Of a DNA stretch of 64,000 nt, positions 1 through 8,898 are shown in pieces. Made by a program: the position numbers and the translations under genes. The stretch is from Streptomyces sp. NBC_01317 (lineage in GTDB: Bacteria; Actinomycetota; Actinomycetes; Streptomycetales; Streptomycetaceae), in NCBI RefSeq assembly GCF_035961655.1, contig NZ_CP108393.1, positions 4,669,001-4,733,000 of the forward strand, written 5' to 3'. The notes under the pieces are model-generated. The model saw only the letters and a program-made list of their open reading frames with translations, was not told where the DNA came from and did not search any database. Within the stretch, counting starts at the first letter, position 1. The number at the start of each line of letters is the position of its first letter.

Positions 1-45
1 GCGGCGCTGCCGCTGGCGGCGAAGGGGGAGGGGGAAGCGCGGTGA
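1..45 (+). CDS. 3' end of an upstream gene (partial)
   Basis: An open frame runs from the window edge and ends with TGA at 43-45. Its last codons read ALPLAAKGEGEAR. The stop overlaps the GTG start of the next gene by four bases (GTGA), the usual sign of translational coupling in Streptomyces operons. Only 14 codons are visible, so no function can be given. Confidence 0.35.
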   Translation, partial: AALPLAAKGEGEAR

Positions 46-1412
46 CGGCGCCCCGTACACCCGCGCCCTCCCCGCCCCACATACCCGTCCCACCCCACAC
101 CGCCCGCCGCCGCTTCGTCACCGTCTCGGTGCTCTACTGGCTGCCGGTGGGCCTGACCATCGCCCCGCTGATCCTTCTTTTCACCGAGCGCGGCATGGCC
201 CTCACCGCCATCGCCGGCTTCTTCGCCGCGCACTCGCTCACCGCCGCCGCCCTCGAACTGCCCACCGGCGGACTGTCCGATGTCATCGGCCGCCGTACGG
301 TCCTGGCCGCCGCCGGCCTGCTGGGCCTGGCCGCCTTCACCCTGCAAGGGCTGGGCACCACCGCCTGGGTGCTCGCGCTCGGCATGGCGCTGATGGGCGC
401 GGGCCGCGCGTTGTCGAGCGGACCGGCCGAGGCCTGGTACGTCGACACCGTCCAGGCGCACTCGGGTCCCGAGGCGGAACTCCGTACCGGCCTCGCCCGC
501 GCCGGTACGGCGACCTCCGCCGCGCTCGCCGCCGGCACCCTCCTCGGCGGCGGCCTGCCGTGGCTGCTCGGCCTGGGCCCCGGCCTGGGCCCCGGCCCGG
601 GCCCTGACCTCGGGGCGAGGCTGAGCGAGGCCACCTCGGGCCTCGTACTCCCGCTCTCCGTACCGCCGTTGCTGGCCGCCGTCCTGGAGATCGTCTTTGT
701 GGTGTACGTCCTGACGGCCCTGCCGGAACCCCCCCGGCCACGCGCCACCCTGCGCGCCGTCCTGCGCGGCATACCCGTCACGGTCGTGGACGGGCTGCGG
801 CTGGGCGGCAGGGACTCCGTGGTCCGGCGGATCCTCCTGAGCGCGGGGGCGGCGGGCGCCGCGCTGGCCGTACTCGAACTGCTCACCCCCGGCCGGGCCG
901 CCGGCCTCACCGGCGCGGCGGAGTCGGGTGCGGTGGTCTTCGCGGGCCTGGCCTGCGCCGGCTTCGTCTGCTCGGCCCTGGGCAACCACCTCGCCCCGCT
1001 CGCGGCCCGCGCGGCGGGCGGCGGCGAACGCGCGGTCCTGCTGAGCCTCGGATCCGGCGCGGCGGGACTGCTCCTGCTGGGGGCCACGGCGACGGGCGCG
1101 GGCCCGGTGGCGCTGGTGGGCGGGGCGACGGGTTTCGGCCTGGTCTACCTGGGACTGGGCGCGGCGGGCCCGAACGAGAACGACCTGCTGCACCGCCGCG
1201 TCACGGGCACGGGCCGCGCCACCGCGTTGTCGGTCCAGTCGCTGGCGCTCCAACTGGTGGCGGCGCTGACGGGTTTGGTGATCAGCGCGCTGCCGAGGGG
1301 TCCGGCGGCGTGGTTGGTGGGGGGAGGCGTGCTGCTGGGAGGGGGACTGCTGTGGGCGGGCGGTTCGAGCCGGGCACCGAACAGGCGGAAGGTCGCAGAA
1401 GCAGCGAAGTGA
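42..1412 (+). CDS. MFS transporter
   Basis: This is a 456-residue integral membrane protein of the major facilitator superfamily, which moves small solutes by proton coupling. Hydrophobic helices alternate with short loops along the whole length. The loop after helix 2 reads GGLSDVIGRR, matching the MFS motif-A pattern (GxLaDrxGrR). A Pro/Gly-rich stretch (GPGLGPGPGPDLG) fills the central loop. GTG is taken as the start because it overlaps the preceding stop codon. The gene converges on the PL7 lyase gene, and a strong shared hairpin separates them. The substrate is unknown; an efflux role is only a guess from family resemblance. Confidence 0.85.
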   Translation: MTAPRTPAPSPPHIPVPPHTARRRFVTVSVLYWLPVGLTIAPLILLFTERGMALTAIAGFFAAHSLTAAALELPTGGLSDVIGRRTVLAAAGLLGLAAFTLQGLGTTAWVLALGMALMGAGRALSSGPAEAWYVDTVQAHSGPEAELRTGLARAGTATSAALAAGTLLGGGLPWLLGLGPGLGPGPGPDLGARLSEATSGLVLPLSVPPLLAAVLEIVFVVYVLTALPEPPRPRATLRAVLRGIPVTVVDGLRLGGRDSVVRRILLSAGAAGAALAVLELLTPGRAAGLTGAAESGAVVFAGLACAGFVCSALGNHLAPLAARAAGGGERAVLLSLGSGAAGLLLLGATATGAGPVALVGGATGFGLVYLGLGAAGPNENDLLHRRVTGTGRATALSVQSLALQLVAALTGLVISALPRGPAAWLVGGGVLLGGGLLWAGGSSRAPNRRKVAEAAK

Positions 1413-1421
1413 GCCGAGGTA

Positions 1422-1474
1422 CCCGAAAGGCCCGACACCCGGTGGATCCGCCACCGGGCGCCGGGCCTTTCGGG
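1422..1474. terminator. Bidirectional terminator hairpin
   Basis: Perfect 13-base arms at 1422-1434 and 1462-1474 enclose an inner stem (CCCGGTGG/CCACCGGG). It lies between the convergent MFS and PL7 genes and can serve both. Confidence 0.75.
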
Positions 1475-1522
1475 CCTTTCGACCGCCGGGCGGGGGAGCG
1501 CTCGGCGGGGGAGGGCGGTCGG

Positions 1523-2302
1523 TCAGCTGTGGGAGACCGTCAGCCCGTAGAAGGCGACACGGGCACCCTTCGTGGTGCTGTCGGAGGACGACTGGTTGTA
1601 CGAGCCGGCCTTGAAGTACTGCTTGTACGGCTTGAAGGACGACGGGATCGGGTAGTGCGTCGTGCTGCCGTTGACCGTCAGGTCGATCGTGTTGCCGCCG
1701 GAGACGGCGATCGAGTACGTCCAGGTCTTGCCGATCGACACGTGGCCCACGGTGTGGGGGGTCTGGCCGCCGTCCGGGGAGTTCTCGATACCGGCGACGA
1801 TGTCGCCGCTCGACCGGTAGTACAGCTCGACGAGCGGCTTGGTGGACGTACCGCCTGACCCGAGGTGGATCTGCCCGACGGCGACGTTCGAGGTGACCGA
1901 CACGACGCGCAGGGTCGCGCTCAGCTTGTGGCTGCCGCTGAGGGACCAGTCGGCGGCGCTGCCGTTGGAGTTCATCTCACGCAGCTCGGAGCGGGCGTAG
2001 TTGGAGTTGGGCGTGGTGACGCCCTTCTCCGGAGCCCAGAACGTCATCGCGCCGTCGCGGGTGTCGGTGTAGAAGTACGAGTCCTGGTAGCCGTTGGCGC
2101 CCTGGAGACGGGACGACGAGATGGTGGTCGGCGAACCGGGCGAACCCACCGGCTCCTGGAGCTGCCACACCGACAGGTTGAAGTTGCCACCGGGCGCGAC
2201 GGCCGGGTTGGCGGCGCTGGCGCTGCCACTGCCCAGGATGCTGAGCGTGGCGGCGATACCGCCGGCGGTGGCCAGCGCGAGGAGTCGGGAACGTAGCTTC
2301 AT
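1523..2302 (-). CDS. Secreted polysaccharide lyase family 7 (alginate lyase-like)
   Basis: This 259-residue secreted enzyme most likely cleaves alginate or a related polyuronate by beta-elimination. A signal peptide covers about residues 1-30 (basic start, hydrophobic core, then SGSASAA). The mature part carries the three PL7 signatures in order: YARSELREM (R-S/T-E-L-R), VGQIH (QIH), and YFKAGSYNQ near the C-terminus. These supply the substrate-binding Arg, Gln and His and the catalytic Tyr of the jelly-roll fold. The length fits a single-domain PL7 with no carbohydrate-binding module. The upstream region carries a GGTCTAGTCCA motif also found before msiK, which suggests carbohydrate-responsive control. 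The exact substrate (polyM or polyG) cannot be read from the sequence. Confidence 0.9.
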   Translation of the reverse strand: MKLRSRLLALATAGGIAATLSILGSGSASAANPAVAPGGNFNLSVWQLQEPVGSPGSPTTISSSRLQGANGYQDSYFYTDTRDGAMTFWAPEKGVTTPNSNYARSELREMNSNGSAADWSLSGSHKLSATLRVVSVTSNVAVGQIHLGSGGTSTKPLVELYYRSSGDIVAGIENSPDGGQTPHTVGHVSIGKTWTYSIAVSGGNTIDLTVNGSTTHYPIPSSFKPYKQYFKAGSYNQSSSDSTTKGARVAFYGLTVSHS

Positions 2303-2367
2303 GTGGGGATCGATCCTTCAGCACTCGGAGTGGTGGGGGGTGAAGGCGTCGCGGTAGGTGGTAGATC

Positions 2368-2380
2368 AGGTCTAGTCCAA
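2368..2380. promoter_or_regulatory. Candidate sugar-responsive operator upstream of PL7 lyase
   Basis: AGGTCTAGTCCAA lies 66 bases upstream of the lyase start. It resembles the DasR-type core GGTCTAGACCA with one mismatch, and the 11-base core is repeated exactly upstream of msiK (47965-47975). The regulator assignment is an inference. Confidence 0.45.
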
Positions 2381-2628
2381 TGCGCGACCAGATGTAAATA
2401 ACACGACCCAGTTGGTCGGTCAATGGTCTTGTGGAGGTAAAGAGTTCATCACTGCAGGTGGGGGACGCGGGCCCGACAGGAAGCAAAACCGAATCATGGG
2501 AGAGGGCGAAGGCCGGGGCTGAGAGCTACTCCGGCGGGAGGCAGCCGAGTTGAGATGGCTGGGGGCGGATGCGGGTGGGGGTGCCGGTGGGGGTGCGGGT
2601 TTGGGTTCGGCTTCGGGTGAGTGATTGG

Positions 2629-3010
2629 GTGCGGGTTCGGGCCGAGGGGTAGTCGGGGGCGCCCGGCATTTGATGTGGCGGGTGGGGCCGCCCCTTGTTG
2701 TTGATTGTCGCGGGGCCGGGGTGGGCGTCAAGGGCGCTCCTGCGGAGCGTCGGCTTCGCCGATTCCACTGCGTTCCACCCTTGACGCCCACCCCGGCCCC
2801 GCTGGGGAAGGCTGGGGGGGCGGCCCGGGGGGAGGGGTCCCCGGAGGGCACGTCTGTGCCTGGTGTTTCGTCGCGGTCCGCGCGTCTCGGCGGGGTGTTG
2901 CGCACGACTTGAATGGGGCGGTGGCGAGCCGTCTCGGCGGCTGACGACCGTCTGTTGGCCGACGCACAAGCACCGTGTCTGAGATCCGAGGTCGGCTGCG
3001 GGGTGGGGCA
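2629..3010 (+). repeat. Long hairpin repeat, copy A
   Basis: One of four roughly 370-base copies (others at 3820-4195 reversed, 13559-13936 direct, 14335-14712 reversed). Its core is a perfect 24-base inverted repeat at 2711-2734 and 2778-2801 that encloses two smaller hairpins (CGCTCCTGCGGAGCG and TCGGCTTCGCCGA). The 3' part contains the conserved words TTGAATGGGGCGGTGGC and CAAGCACCGTGTCTGAGAT. Frames crossing it are not conserved between copies, so it is treated as non-coding. The rest of 2303-2628 holds the lyase promoter and a G-rich tract. Confidence 0.75.
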
Positions 3011-3040
3011 ACGGCCCATTCGCCATCAAGGGGCAGCCGC

Positions 3041-3502
3041 CTACTCCAGCCACACTCCGTCGCGCATGACGACTCTCCCGCGCAGTTCCGGCTCGCCACG
3101 CCAAGCGCGCACGGTCCTCGGGACGACACGTACGTACAGAAAGGAATCCTTCTCCGCGCGCGGATCCCACACGAACTTGCCAGCGAACGCTTCTGCCGCG
3201 CTCGCGGGTATCTCGTGGTCGGGGAAGCACTCGGCCTCGCCCTGGAGGAGTACGACATCGAAGGTGTCAGCCAGCGCAAGACGCACGCGCGGCTCTGTGC
3301 GGATGTTCCGAGCAGTTGCGGAGGTGGCGCTAGTGCACATCCACACCGCTCGCCCATCCCACAGGAACCACAACGGCACCTGGTGCGGCCCGTGATCAGG
3401 GTGAGCTGTCGACACCCAAACATCCCGCTCGGCAACGAGCCGCGCCAGAGTGTCGCGCACCCGCTCCGCTGTCTGACGACGAACGATTCCCGAGGTTTCC
3501 AT
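3041..3502 (-). CDS. Pyridoxamine 5'-phosphate oxidase-fold (PPOX) family protein
   Basis: This is a 153-residue protein of the split-barrel flavin-binding superfamily (FMN or F420). Beta-strand segments typical of the family are visible: RDVWVSTAHPDHGPHQVPLWFLWDG, then VWMCTSATSATARNI, then RVRLALADTFDVVLLQGEAE. The final segment (FLYVRVVPRTVRAWRGEPEL) matches the C-terminal strand of PPOX-class F420-dependent proteins. The length is normal for a stand-alone domain. The gene stands alone between two inverted copies (A and B) of the long hairpin repeat, so it could be inverted by recombination. The substrate is unknown. Confidence 0.8.
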   Translation of the reverse strand: METSGIVRRQTAERVRDTLARLVAERDVWVSTAHPDHGPHQVPLWFLWDGRAVWMCTSATSATARNIRTEPRVRLALADTFDVVLLQGEAECFPDHEIPASAAEAFAGKFVWDPRAEKDSFLYVRVVPRTVRAWRGEPELRGRVVMRDGVWLE

Positions 3503-4202
3503 GAGAACGGACGCTAGCCAGCAGGCGCGAACCGCGCCTGAGCCGAAGGACCTACTTCCCCCGACCGAGCCGAAGCATCTTGCATCCTGTGCTGCGTTAA
3601 GCGGCTCTTAGAGCACACACCCCCCGAAACTACGATGGGCGGTGGTTGGCCGCCGAGACTGCCTACCATCCCACCCCGGCAAGCAATTCGCCCCATTTGC
3701 CCTGGCTTTGAGGCCTCCCGAGGGCCCCCACCCGGTCTTGTGTCCTGTGTTGCGTTAACGGGCTCTCAGAGCACACCAACCACCGAAACGGGCCAGACCA
3801 ACCGCCTCGCCCCACCGCCTTTGCCCCACCACCCACTCACCACAGACACGGTGCTTGTGCACCGGCAAACAGACGGTCGTCAGTCGCCGAGACGGCTCGT
3901 CACCGCCCCATTCAAGTGGTGCGGAAACCCCCGCCGAGAGCCGAGGTCCGCGACGAAACCCCAACCGCATCTGGGGGTTGTCGGGGACCTTCCCCCGGGC
4001 CGCCCCCCTCTGCCTTCACTTGCGGGTCCGGGCCGGGGGTCAAGGGTTAAGCGCAGCGCAATCGGCGCAGCCGACGCTCCGCAGGAGCGCCCTTGACGCC
4101 CGGATCGGACCCGCGACACTCAACCGCAAGGGGCGGCCCCACCCGCCTTGTTCATGCCGGGTGCCCCCGACTACCCCTCGGTCCGAACCCGCGCTGGAAG
4201 AC
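3503..4202. other. Gene-free interval with short repeat R2 and hairpin repeat copy B
   Basis: No convincing gene lies between the PPOX and epoxide hydrolase genes. Two copies of a shorter repeat (R2; core TCCTGTG-TGCGTTAA-CGGCTCT-AGAGCACA) lie near 3578-3635 and 3688-3806. They are followed by the reversed long hairpin repeat. Confidence 0.6.
3820..4195 (-). repeat. Long hairpin repeat, copy B (reversed)
   Basis: This is a reverse-complement copy of the element at 2629-3010. Stem arms lie at 4023-4046 and 4090-4113 with a few mismatches and enclose the conserved GCTCCGCAGGAGC hairpin. With copy A it forms an inverted pair around the PPOX gene. Confidence 0.7.
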
Positions 4203-5363
4203 CTACTCCACCTCCCCGAAGAACGCCGCAATGTCCCCCGCCAGCAGTTCCGGTTCCTCGTGCGCCGGGAAATGGCCGCCTCGCGGCAGGTGCGTATACC
4301 GGGTCAGGTGGTATTTGCGTTCCACGAACGCGCGTGGTGCGACCACGCCCAGGTCCGCCGGGAACAGCGCCAGTGCCGTCGGCACTTCCACCCGCTCCAG
4401 CTTGGGGACCATGCCCTGGCCTCGCTCGTAGTACGGCGTGAACGACGTCGAGATCGTGTTCGTGAACCAGTACAGCGACGCCTGCGTCAGCAGGTAGTCG
4501 TCGCTGAAGCGAGTGGACAGGTCCCCGCCGCAGTCGCTCCAGGCCCGGTACTTCTCCAGCATCCACGCGAGCAGGCCCGAAGGTGAGTCGCTCAGGCCCT
4601 GGGCCAGGGTGAGCGGGCGAGTCCGCTGCTGGTGGGCGAATGCGCCCTCCGCCTGGCCCCAGGCGCCGAAGGCGGTCAGGTACGCGCGCTCCTCGTCCGT
4701 CAGCTCCTCGCCCGGGTCGGGTGGTGTGGTCACCACGTCCAGGAGGTGGATGCCGACCACCGACTCGGGGTGCGCCTGGGCCAGCAGGGCCGTGATCCCC
4801 GCGCCGAGATCGCCACCGTGTGCGCCGTACCGTTCAAAGCCCAGTTCGTCGTGCATGAGCCGGTGCCACAGTTCGTGCGTCTGGGGCGGCGGGTCCAGGC
4901 TCGGGAACTTGGGGGAGAAGGTGAACCCAGGTATCGACGGCACGATCACCGTGAACGCGTCCTGCGGGTCACCGCCGTACCGCGACGGTGTCGAGAGCCG
5001 TCGCGCCAGGTCGACCAGCTCGTAGAACGTGCTCGGCCAGCCATTGGTCAGGACCAGCGGCAGCGCTCCCTCCCGCTCCGCGTCGAAGCGCAGGTAGTGC
5101 ACGCGCGTGCCGTCCACATCGGCGAACCGCGACGGCAGCGCGTTGATGGCGGCCTCGTATCGGCGCCAGTCGTAGCCCGACGCCCAGTAGTCGACCAGCC
5201 GCCTCAGCTCCCCCGCGTCGGTGCCCGCCTGCCAGCCGGCGACCGGCCACGGCCTCGCCCACCTCGTCGCGCGCAGACGGGCTCGCAGGTCGGCGAGGTC
5301 GGCGTCCGACACCTTCAGCAGGGGATCGGCATCTGTTCTTGGGGTCTTCTGTGAGTTCGACAC
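4203..5363 (-). CDS. Epoxide hydrolase (alpha/beta hydrolase, EHN type)
   Basis: This is a 386-residue microsomal-type epoxide hydrolase. The N-terminal EHN cap segment (about residues 15-110, with KVSDADLADLRARLRATRW and WRRYEAAINALPSRFADV) precedes an alpha/beta hydrolase core. The oxyanion-hole motif reads NGWPST. The nucleophile elbow is GGDLG (Asp nucleophile), and the catalytic His lies in RGGHFPAHEEPE near the end. The enzyme would add water to epoxides through a covalent ester intermediate. The gene is divergent from a CGNR regulator only 61 bases away, which suggests local control. The length is normal for the family and the substrate is unknown. Confidence 0.9.
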   Translation of the reverse strand: MSNSQKTPRTDADPLLKVSDADLADLRARLRATRWARPWPVAGWQAGTDAGELRRLVDYWASGYDWRRYEAAINALPSRFADVDGTRVHYLRFDAEREGALPLVLTNGWPSTFYELVDLARRLSTPSRYGGDPQDAFTVIVPSIPGFTFSPKFPSLDPPPQTHELWHRLMHDELGFERYGAHGGDLGAGITALLAQAHPESVVGIHLLDVVTTPPDPGEELTDEERAYLTAFGAWGQAEGAFAHQQRTRPLTLAQGLSDSPSGLLAWMLEKYRAWSDCGGDLSTRFSDDYLLTQASLYWFTNTISTSFTPYYERGQGMVPKLERVEVPTALALFPADLGVVAPRAFVERKYHLTRYTHLPRGGHFPAHEEPELLAGDIAAFFGEVE

Positions 5364-5424
5364 CCTTAAAAGCTATAGCTGGTGTCGATGGCCGTCAACA
5401 CCGGCTTTCCGTTACAGTAGTGTC

Positions 5425-6015
5425 GTGGATGATGTCGTCGTAGATCTGGGTGTGGTCGAACAGTTCCTCAACACGCTCGACCGGAGGACCTTCAGCTGGC
5501 ACGGGGAGAAATTTGTCCCCAGCGACGCTCTGACCTCGGTCGACGCTCTGTCCGCGTGGCTGGAGGCCCGCGGCCTGGCCACCGCCGGGCAGGAACTCCG
5601 CCCGTCCGACCTCACCGCCGCCGTCACCCTGCGTGATGCTCTGCGAGAGACGATCACCGACGGCAGCAACGGCGACGGCGACGGCAACGGCAGCAACGGC
5701 GACGGTGACGGCGGCGACGGTACGGCGGTCGCCCAGGCCCTCGCCGCCTTCCCCCTCCGCCTGGCCCCCGACCCGTCCACCGGCCGGCTGCGCATCGCCG
5801 CCGCCAGCGGCGTGGCCGGGCTCGACGCCATCGTCGAGACGGTGGCGTCGAGTGTGGCCGGGGGCGGCTGGAGCCGTATGAAACTGTGCTCCTCGGCGGA
5901 CTGCCGCCGGGCCTTCTACGACACCTCACGCAACGGCGGCGGTCGCTGGTGCACGATGAAGGCGTGCGGCAACCGGAACAAGACCCGCGCCTACCGCAGC
6001 CGCCAAGCGGGCTGA
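5425..6015 (+). CDS. CGNR zinc-finger transcription factor (ABATE domain)
   Basis: This 196-residue protein has an N-terminal ABATE-type ligand-binding domain and a C-terminal CGNR zinc finger (KLCSSADCRRAFYD, then CTMKACGNRNKTRAYR). The four Cys residues bind zinc and the CGNR segment is thought to bind DNA. GTG at 5425 is chosen because the protein then begins DDVVVDLGVVEQFLNTLD, as usual for the family; a longer in-frame reading would run into the epoxide hydrolase gene. The middle carries a low-complexity run of Asp/Gly/Asn (about residues 78-100) from GGCGACGG-like repeats, probably a length-variable linker. It is divergent from the epoxide hydrolase gene, its likely target. Confidence 0.85.
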   Translation: MDDVVVDLGVVEQFLNTLDRRTFSWHGEKFVPSDALTSVDALSAWLEARGLATAGQELRPSDLTAAVTLRDALRETITDGSNGDGDGNGSNGDGDGGDGTAVAQALAAFPLRLAPDPSTGRLRIAAASGVAGLDAIVETVASSVAGGGWSRMKLCSSADCRRAFYDTSRNGGGRWCTMKACGNRNKTRAYRSRQAG

Positions 6016-6049
6016 AACCCGTCCACCCGGGCGCCGCCCGCCCTCAGCC

Positions 6050-7741
6050 TCAGTCCGCCGTGGCCCGCGCCGGATCATCCAGCGGCGTGCTCACCCGCAG
6101 CCACCGGTAGCCGTACGGTTCCAGCTCGACCCTGACCTTCCCGTCCTCCTCGCCCACCGTGACGTCGTCCTCCCCGAGCAGATCGGTGAGGAGTGTCCCG
6201 GCCGCCAGGCGCGATGCCTCGGTCACCACCTTCACCCGGCGGTCAGCGAAGTTGTGCAGGGCCAGGACCGCCCCGTCCCCGGTGGTGGAGAGATGTGCCA
6301 GTACCGCGTCGTCACCCGCCGCGAGTATCTCGTGGGCGCCCCAGGCCAGTTCGGGGCTCTCGCGGTAGCACTCCACCAGCCGCCGCACGCAGGCCAGTTG
6401 GGAGCCGGAGTCCTGGCGCTGGTCGTGCACATTGACCTTCGCCGGCCCGAACTCCCCCTCCACCAGCGGGTTGGGGTAGTCGGCCGGTTCCGCCGTGGAG
6501 AAGCCGGCCTTGTCGTCCGCCGTCCACTGCATGGGGGTACGGACCGCCTGCCGGCCCTCGGCGGCGAGGTTCTCGCCCATGCCGATCTCCTCACCGTAGA
6601 AGAGGACCGGCGTGCCGGGGAGGCTGAAGAGCAGGCTGTACGCCAACTCCGTACGGCGGCGGTCGCCGTCGACCATCGGCGGGAGCCTGCGGCGCAGACC
6701 CCGGTCGTACAGCTGCATGTCCTTCTCGGGTCCAAACGCGGCGAAGACTTCCGCCCGTTCGTCGTCCGAGAGCTTGTCGAGGGTCAGTTCGTCGTGGTTG
6801 CGGACGAACGTCGCCCAGTGGGCGTCCCTCGGAGGCTCGGGCCGGTCCCGCAGTGCTCGCGCCAGCGGGGTCGCGTCGCCGCGCGCCATCGACAGGTACA
6901 TCTGCTGCATGCCGATGAAGTCGAAGCACATGGTGAGTTCGTCGCCGCGCGAGGTGCCCGGCTCACCGAAGAAGCGCGCGGTGTCCTCGTACGGCAGGTT
7001 CACCTCGCCCAGCAGGATCGACTCACCGTCCCGGCGGCCGAGGAAGGCCCGCAGGTCGGCGAGGTACTCGTGCGGGTCGGGCAGTTCGTCGGGCTGTCCG
7101 TCGGTCTCCAGCAGGAACGGCACGGCGTCCACCCGGAAGCCGGACAGGCCGAGTTGGGTCCAGAAGCCCATGATGCGGGCGATCTCGTCCCGTACCTCCG
7201 GGTTGGCGACGTTGAGGTCCGGCTGCTGCTTGTAGAAGCGGTGCATGTAGTACTGCTCGGTGCCCTCGTCGTACTCCCAGACGCTCGTCTCGGCGTCCGG
7301 GAAGACGACATCGTGCGGGCCGTCCTCGGGGGGCTCGTCGCGCCAGACGTACCAGTCGCGGTAAGCGGAGTCACGGCTCGACCGGGCGTCCTCGAACCAA
7401 GGGTGGTGCTCCGAGGTGTGGTTGACGACCAGGTCGGCGATGACGCGGATGCCACGGTCGCGCGCGGTACGGACGAACTCGGTGAAGTCCCCGAGTGTGC
7501 CGAGCCTCGGGTCCACGCCGTAGAAGTCGGTGATGTCGTAACCGTCGTCGCGCTCGCGCGTCGGATAGAACGGCATCAGCCAGACGCAGGTCACCCCGAG
7601 CCGGTCCAAGTGGTCGATGCGCTGGGTGAGTCCGGCGAAGTCGCCGCAGCCGTCGCCGTCGCTGTCCTGGTACGTCTCGACGTCCAGGCAGTAGACGACC
7701 GCGTCCTTCCACCACAGGTCGGAGGTACGGGTGAGCCTCAT
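6050..7741 (-). CDS. GH13 alpha-amylase family protein (trehalose synthase-like)
   Basis: This is a 563-residue TIM-barrel glycoside hydrolase of family 13. The family regions are visible in order: DLVVNHTS (region I), GFRVDAVPF (region II, nucleophile Asp), LLGEVNLPYED (region III, acid/base Glu) and FVRNHDELTLD (region IV, Asp). The start WWKDAVVYCLDVETYQD resembles trehalose synthase and oligo-glucosidase members. No signal peptide is seen, so it should act in the cytoplasm on maltose-like sugars or alpha-glucans. It overlaps the upstream oxidoreductase gene by four bases (7738-7741), so the two are co-translated. Whether it isomerises maltose or hydrolyses alpha-glucosides is not decided by sequence alone. 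Confidence 0.88.
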   Translation of the reverse strand: MRLTRTSDLWWKDAVVYCLDVETYQDSDGDGCGDFAGLTQRIDHLDRLGVTCVWLMPFYPTRERDDGYDITDFYGVDPRLGTLGDFTEFVRTARDRGIRVIADLVVNHTSEHHPWFEDARSSRDSAYRDWYVWRDEPPEDGPHDVVFPDAETSVWEYDEGTEQYYMHRFYKQQPDLNVANPEVRDEIARIMGFWTQLGLSGFRVDAVPFLLETDGQPDELPDPHEYLADLRAFLGRRDGESILLGEVNLPYEDTARFFGEPGTSRGDELTMCFDFIGMQQMYLSMARGDATPLARALRDRPEPPRDAHWATFVRNHDELTLDKLSDDERAEVFAAFGPEKDMQLYDRGLRRRLPPMVDGDRRRTELAYSLLFSLPGTPVLFYGEEIGMGENLAAEGRQAVRTPMQWTADDKAGFSTAEPADYPNPLVEGEFGPAKVNVHDQRQDSGSQLACVRRLVECYRESPELAWGAHEILAAGDDAVLAHLSTTGDGAVLALHNFADRRVKVVTEASRLAAGTLLTDLLGEDDVTVGEEDGKVRVELEPYGYRWLRVSTPLDDPARATAD

Positions 7742-8772
7742 CGCGAAGCCTCCTTCAGGGCGGTCCCGGTGGCGGGCGGGTTCGTCTCCGCGACCGCCGG
7801 CGGCGGCTCCGTCACATCCAGCCTCGGCAGCACCTTCGCGCCGAACGCGTCGATGAACGCCTCCTGTTCCTGGCCGACGTGGTGCAGCATCACCGCGTCG
7901 AATCCGAGGTCGGCGTACTCCTGGAGCCAGGCGGCGTGTTGGCCGAGGTCCGCGGAGACCCGTACCGAACGGGCCACCTGTTCGTCGCTCACGTGCTCGC
8001 TGACGACGTCGAACAGCTCAGCGGTGTCCAGGTCCCAACTGGCGGGCGGGCCATGCACGTTCGTACGCCACTGGTCGTGGGCGAGCGCGCGGGCCTCGTC
8101 GTCGGACGGGGCCCAGCTCAGGTGCGCCTGGAGGTACAGCGGTCCGGCTCCCCCGGCCGAGCGGTACGCGTCGGCGATCCGCCGCAGCTGTTCGTGCGGG
8201 GCGTTCACGGTGATCAGGCCGTCGGCCCAGTCCGCGCACCAGGCGGCGGTGGCCTCGCTGCACGCCGCGCCGAACAGCGGCGGGACGCTCTCGGGGCGGG
8301 TCCACAGCTTGGCCCGGTCCACGGTCACCAGCCCGTCGTGGCTCACCTCCTCGCCGCGCAGCAGCGCCCGGATGATGTCGACGCACTCGCGCAGCCGCGC
8401 GTTGCGCAGGTCCTTGCGGGGCCAACGGTCCCCGGTGATGTGCTCGTTGGAGGCTTCGCCGCTGCCCAGCGCGGCCCAGAACCGGCCGGGGAACATCGCG
8501 CCGAGACTGCCGATGGCCTGGGCGATGACAGCGGGGTGGTAGCGCTGGCCGGGGGCGTTGACGACGCCGAACGGTACGCGTCCGGTGGCCTGGAGGGCCG
8601 CGCCCAACCACGACCAGGCGAAGCCGGATTCGCCCTGCCGGGCGCTCCAGGGGGAGAAGTGGTCCGAGCACATGGCGGCGGTGAAACCCGCCTCCTCCGC
8701 GTGCACCACTGCGGTCAACAGGTCGCCGGGAGGCACCTGTTCGTGCGAGGCGTGAAATCCGTAAACGGTCAT
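7738..8772 (-). CDS. LLM-class flavin oxidoreductase (TIGR03885-like)
   Basis: This 344-residue luciferase-like monooxygenase-fold protein begins MTVYGFHASHEQVPPGDL and contains AMCSDHFSPWSARQGESGFAWSW and LGSGEASNEHITGDRWP. These match the group annotated as a probable non-F420 flavinoid oxidoreductase. The fold is a TIM barrel that binds FMN or F420. The reading frame ends inside the start of the GH13 gene (ATGA overlap), so the two form a coupled operon, a pairing often seen in actinobacteria. The link between a flavoprotein and a sugar enzyme is unexplained. The substrate is unknown. Confidence 0.82.
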   Translation of the reverse strand: MTVYGFHASHEQVPPGDLLTAVVHAEEAGFTAAMCSDHFSPWSARQGESGFAWSWLGAALQATGRVPFGVVNAPGQRYHPAVIAQAIGSLGAMFPGRFWAALGSGEASNEHITGDRWPRKDLRNARLRECVDIIRALLRGEEVSHDGLVTVDRAKLWTRPESVPPLFGAACSEATAAWCADWADGLITVNAPHEQLRRIADAYRSAGGAGPLYLQAHLSWAPSDDEARALAHDQWRTNVHGPPASWDLDTAELFDVVSEHVSDEQVARSVRVSADLGQHAAWLQEYADLGFDAVMLHHVGQEQEAFIDAFGAKVLPRLDVTEPPPAVAETNPPATGTALKEASR

Positions 8773-8898
8773 ACGACGCGGGTACCCGCGTCCCGGAGAG
8801 TAGTCGAGTGGCAGCGCGGTGAGTTTCCGCCGCGCGTCCTCGTCACTGCCCGAAGTCCGCCCGACGTACGCTGCGGCGCGCTTGATTCGATCCGGGTG

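Noticed and set aside
6254..8542. A 762-codon plus-strand frame opposite the amylase and LLM genes
   Set aside because: It is the GC-rich antisense shadow of two well-supported genes and has no recognisable domain.
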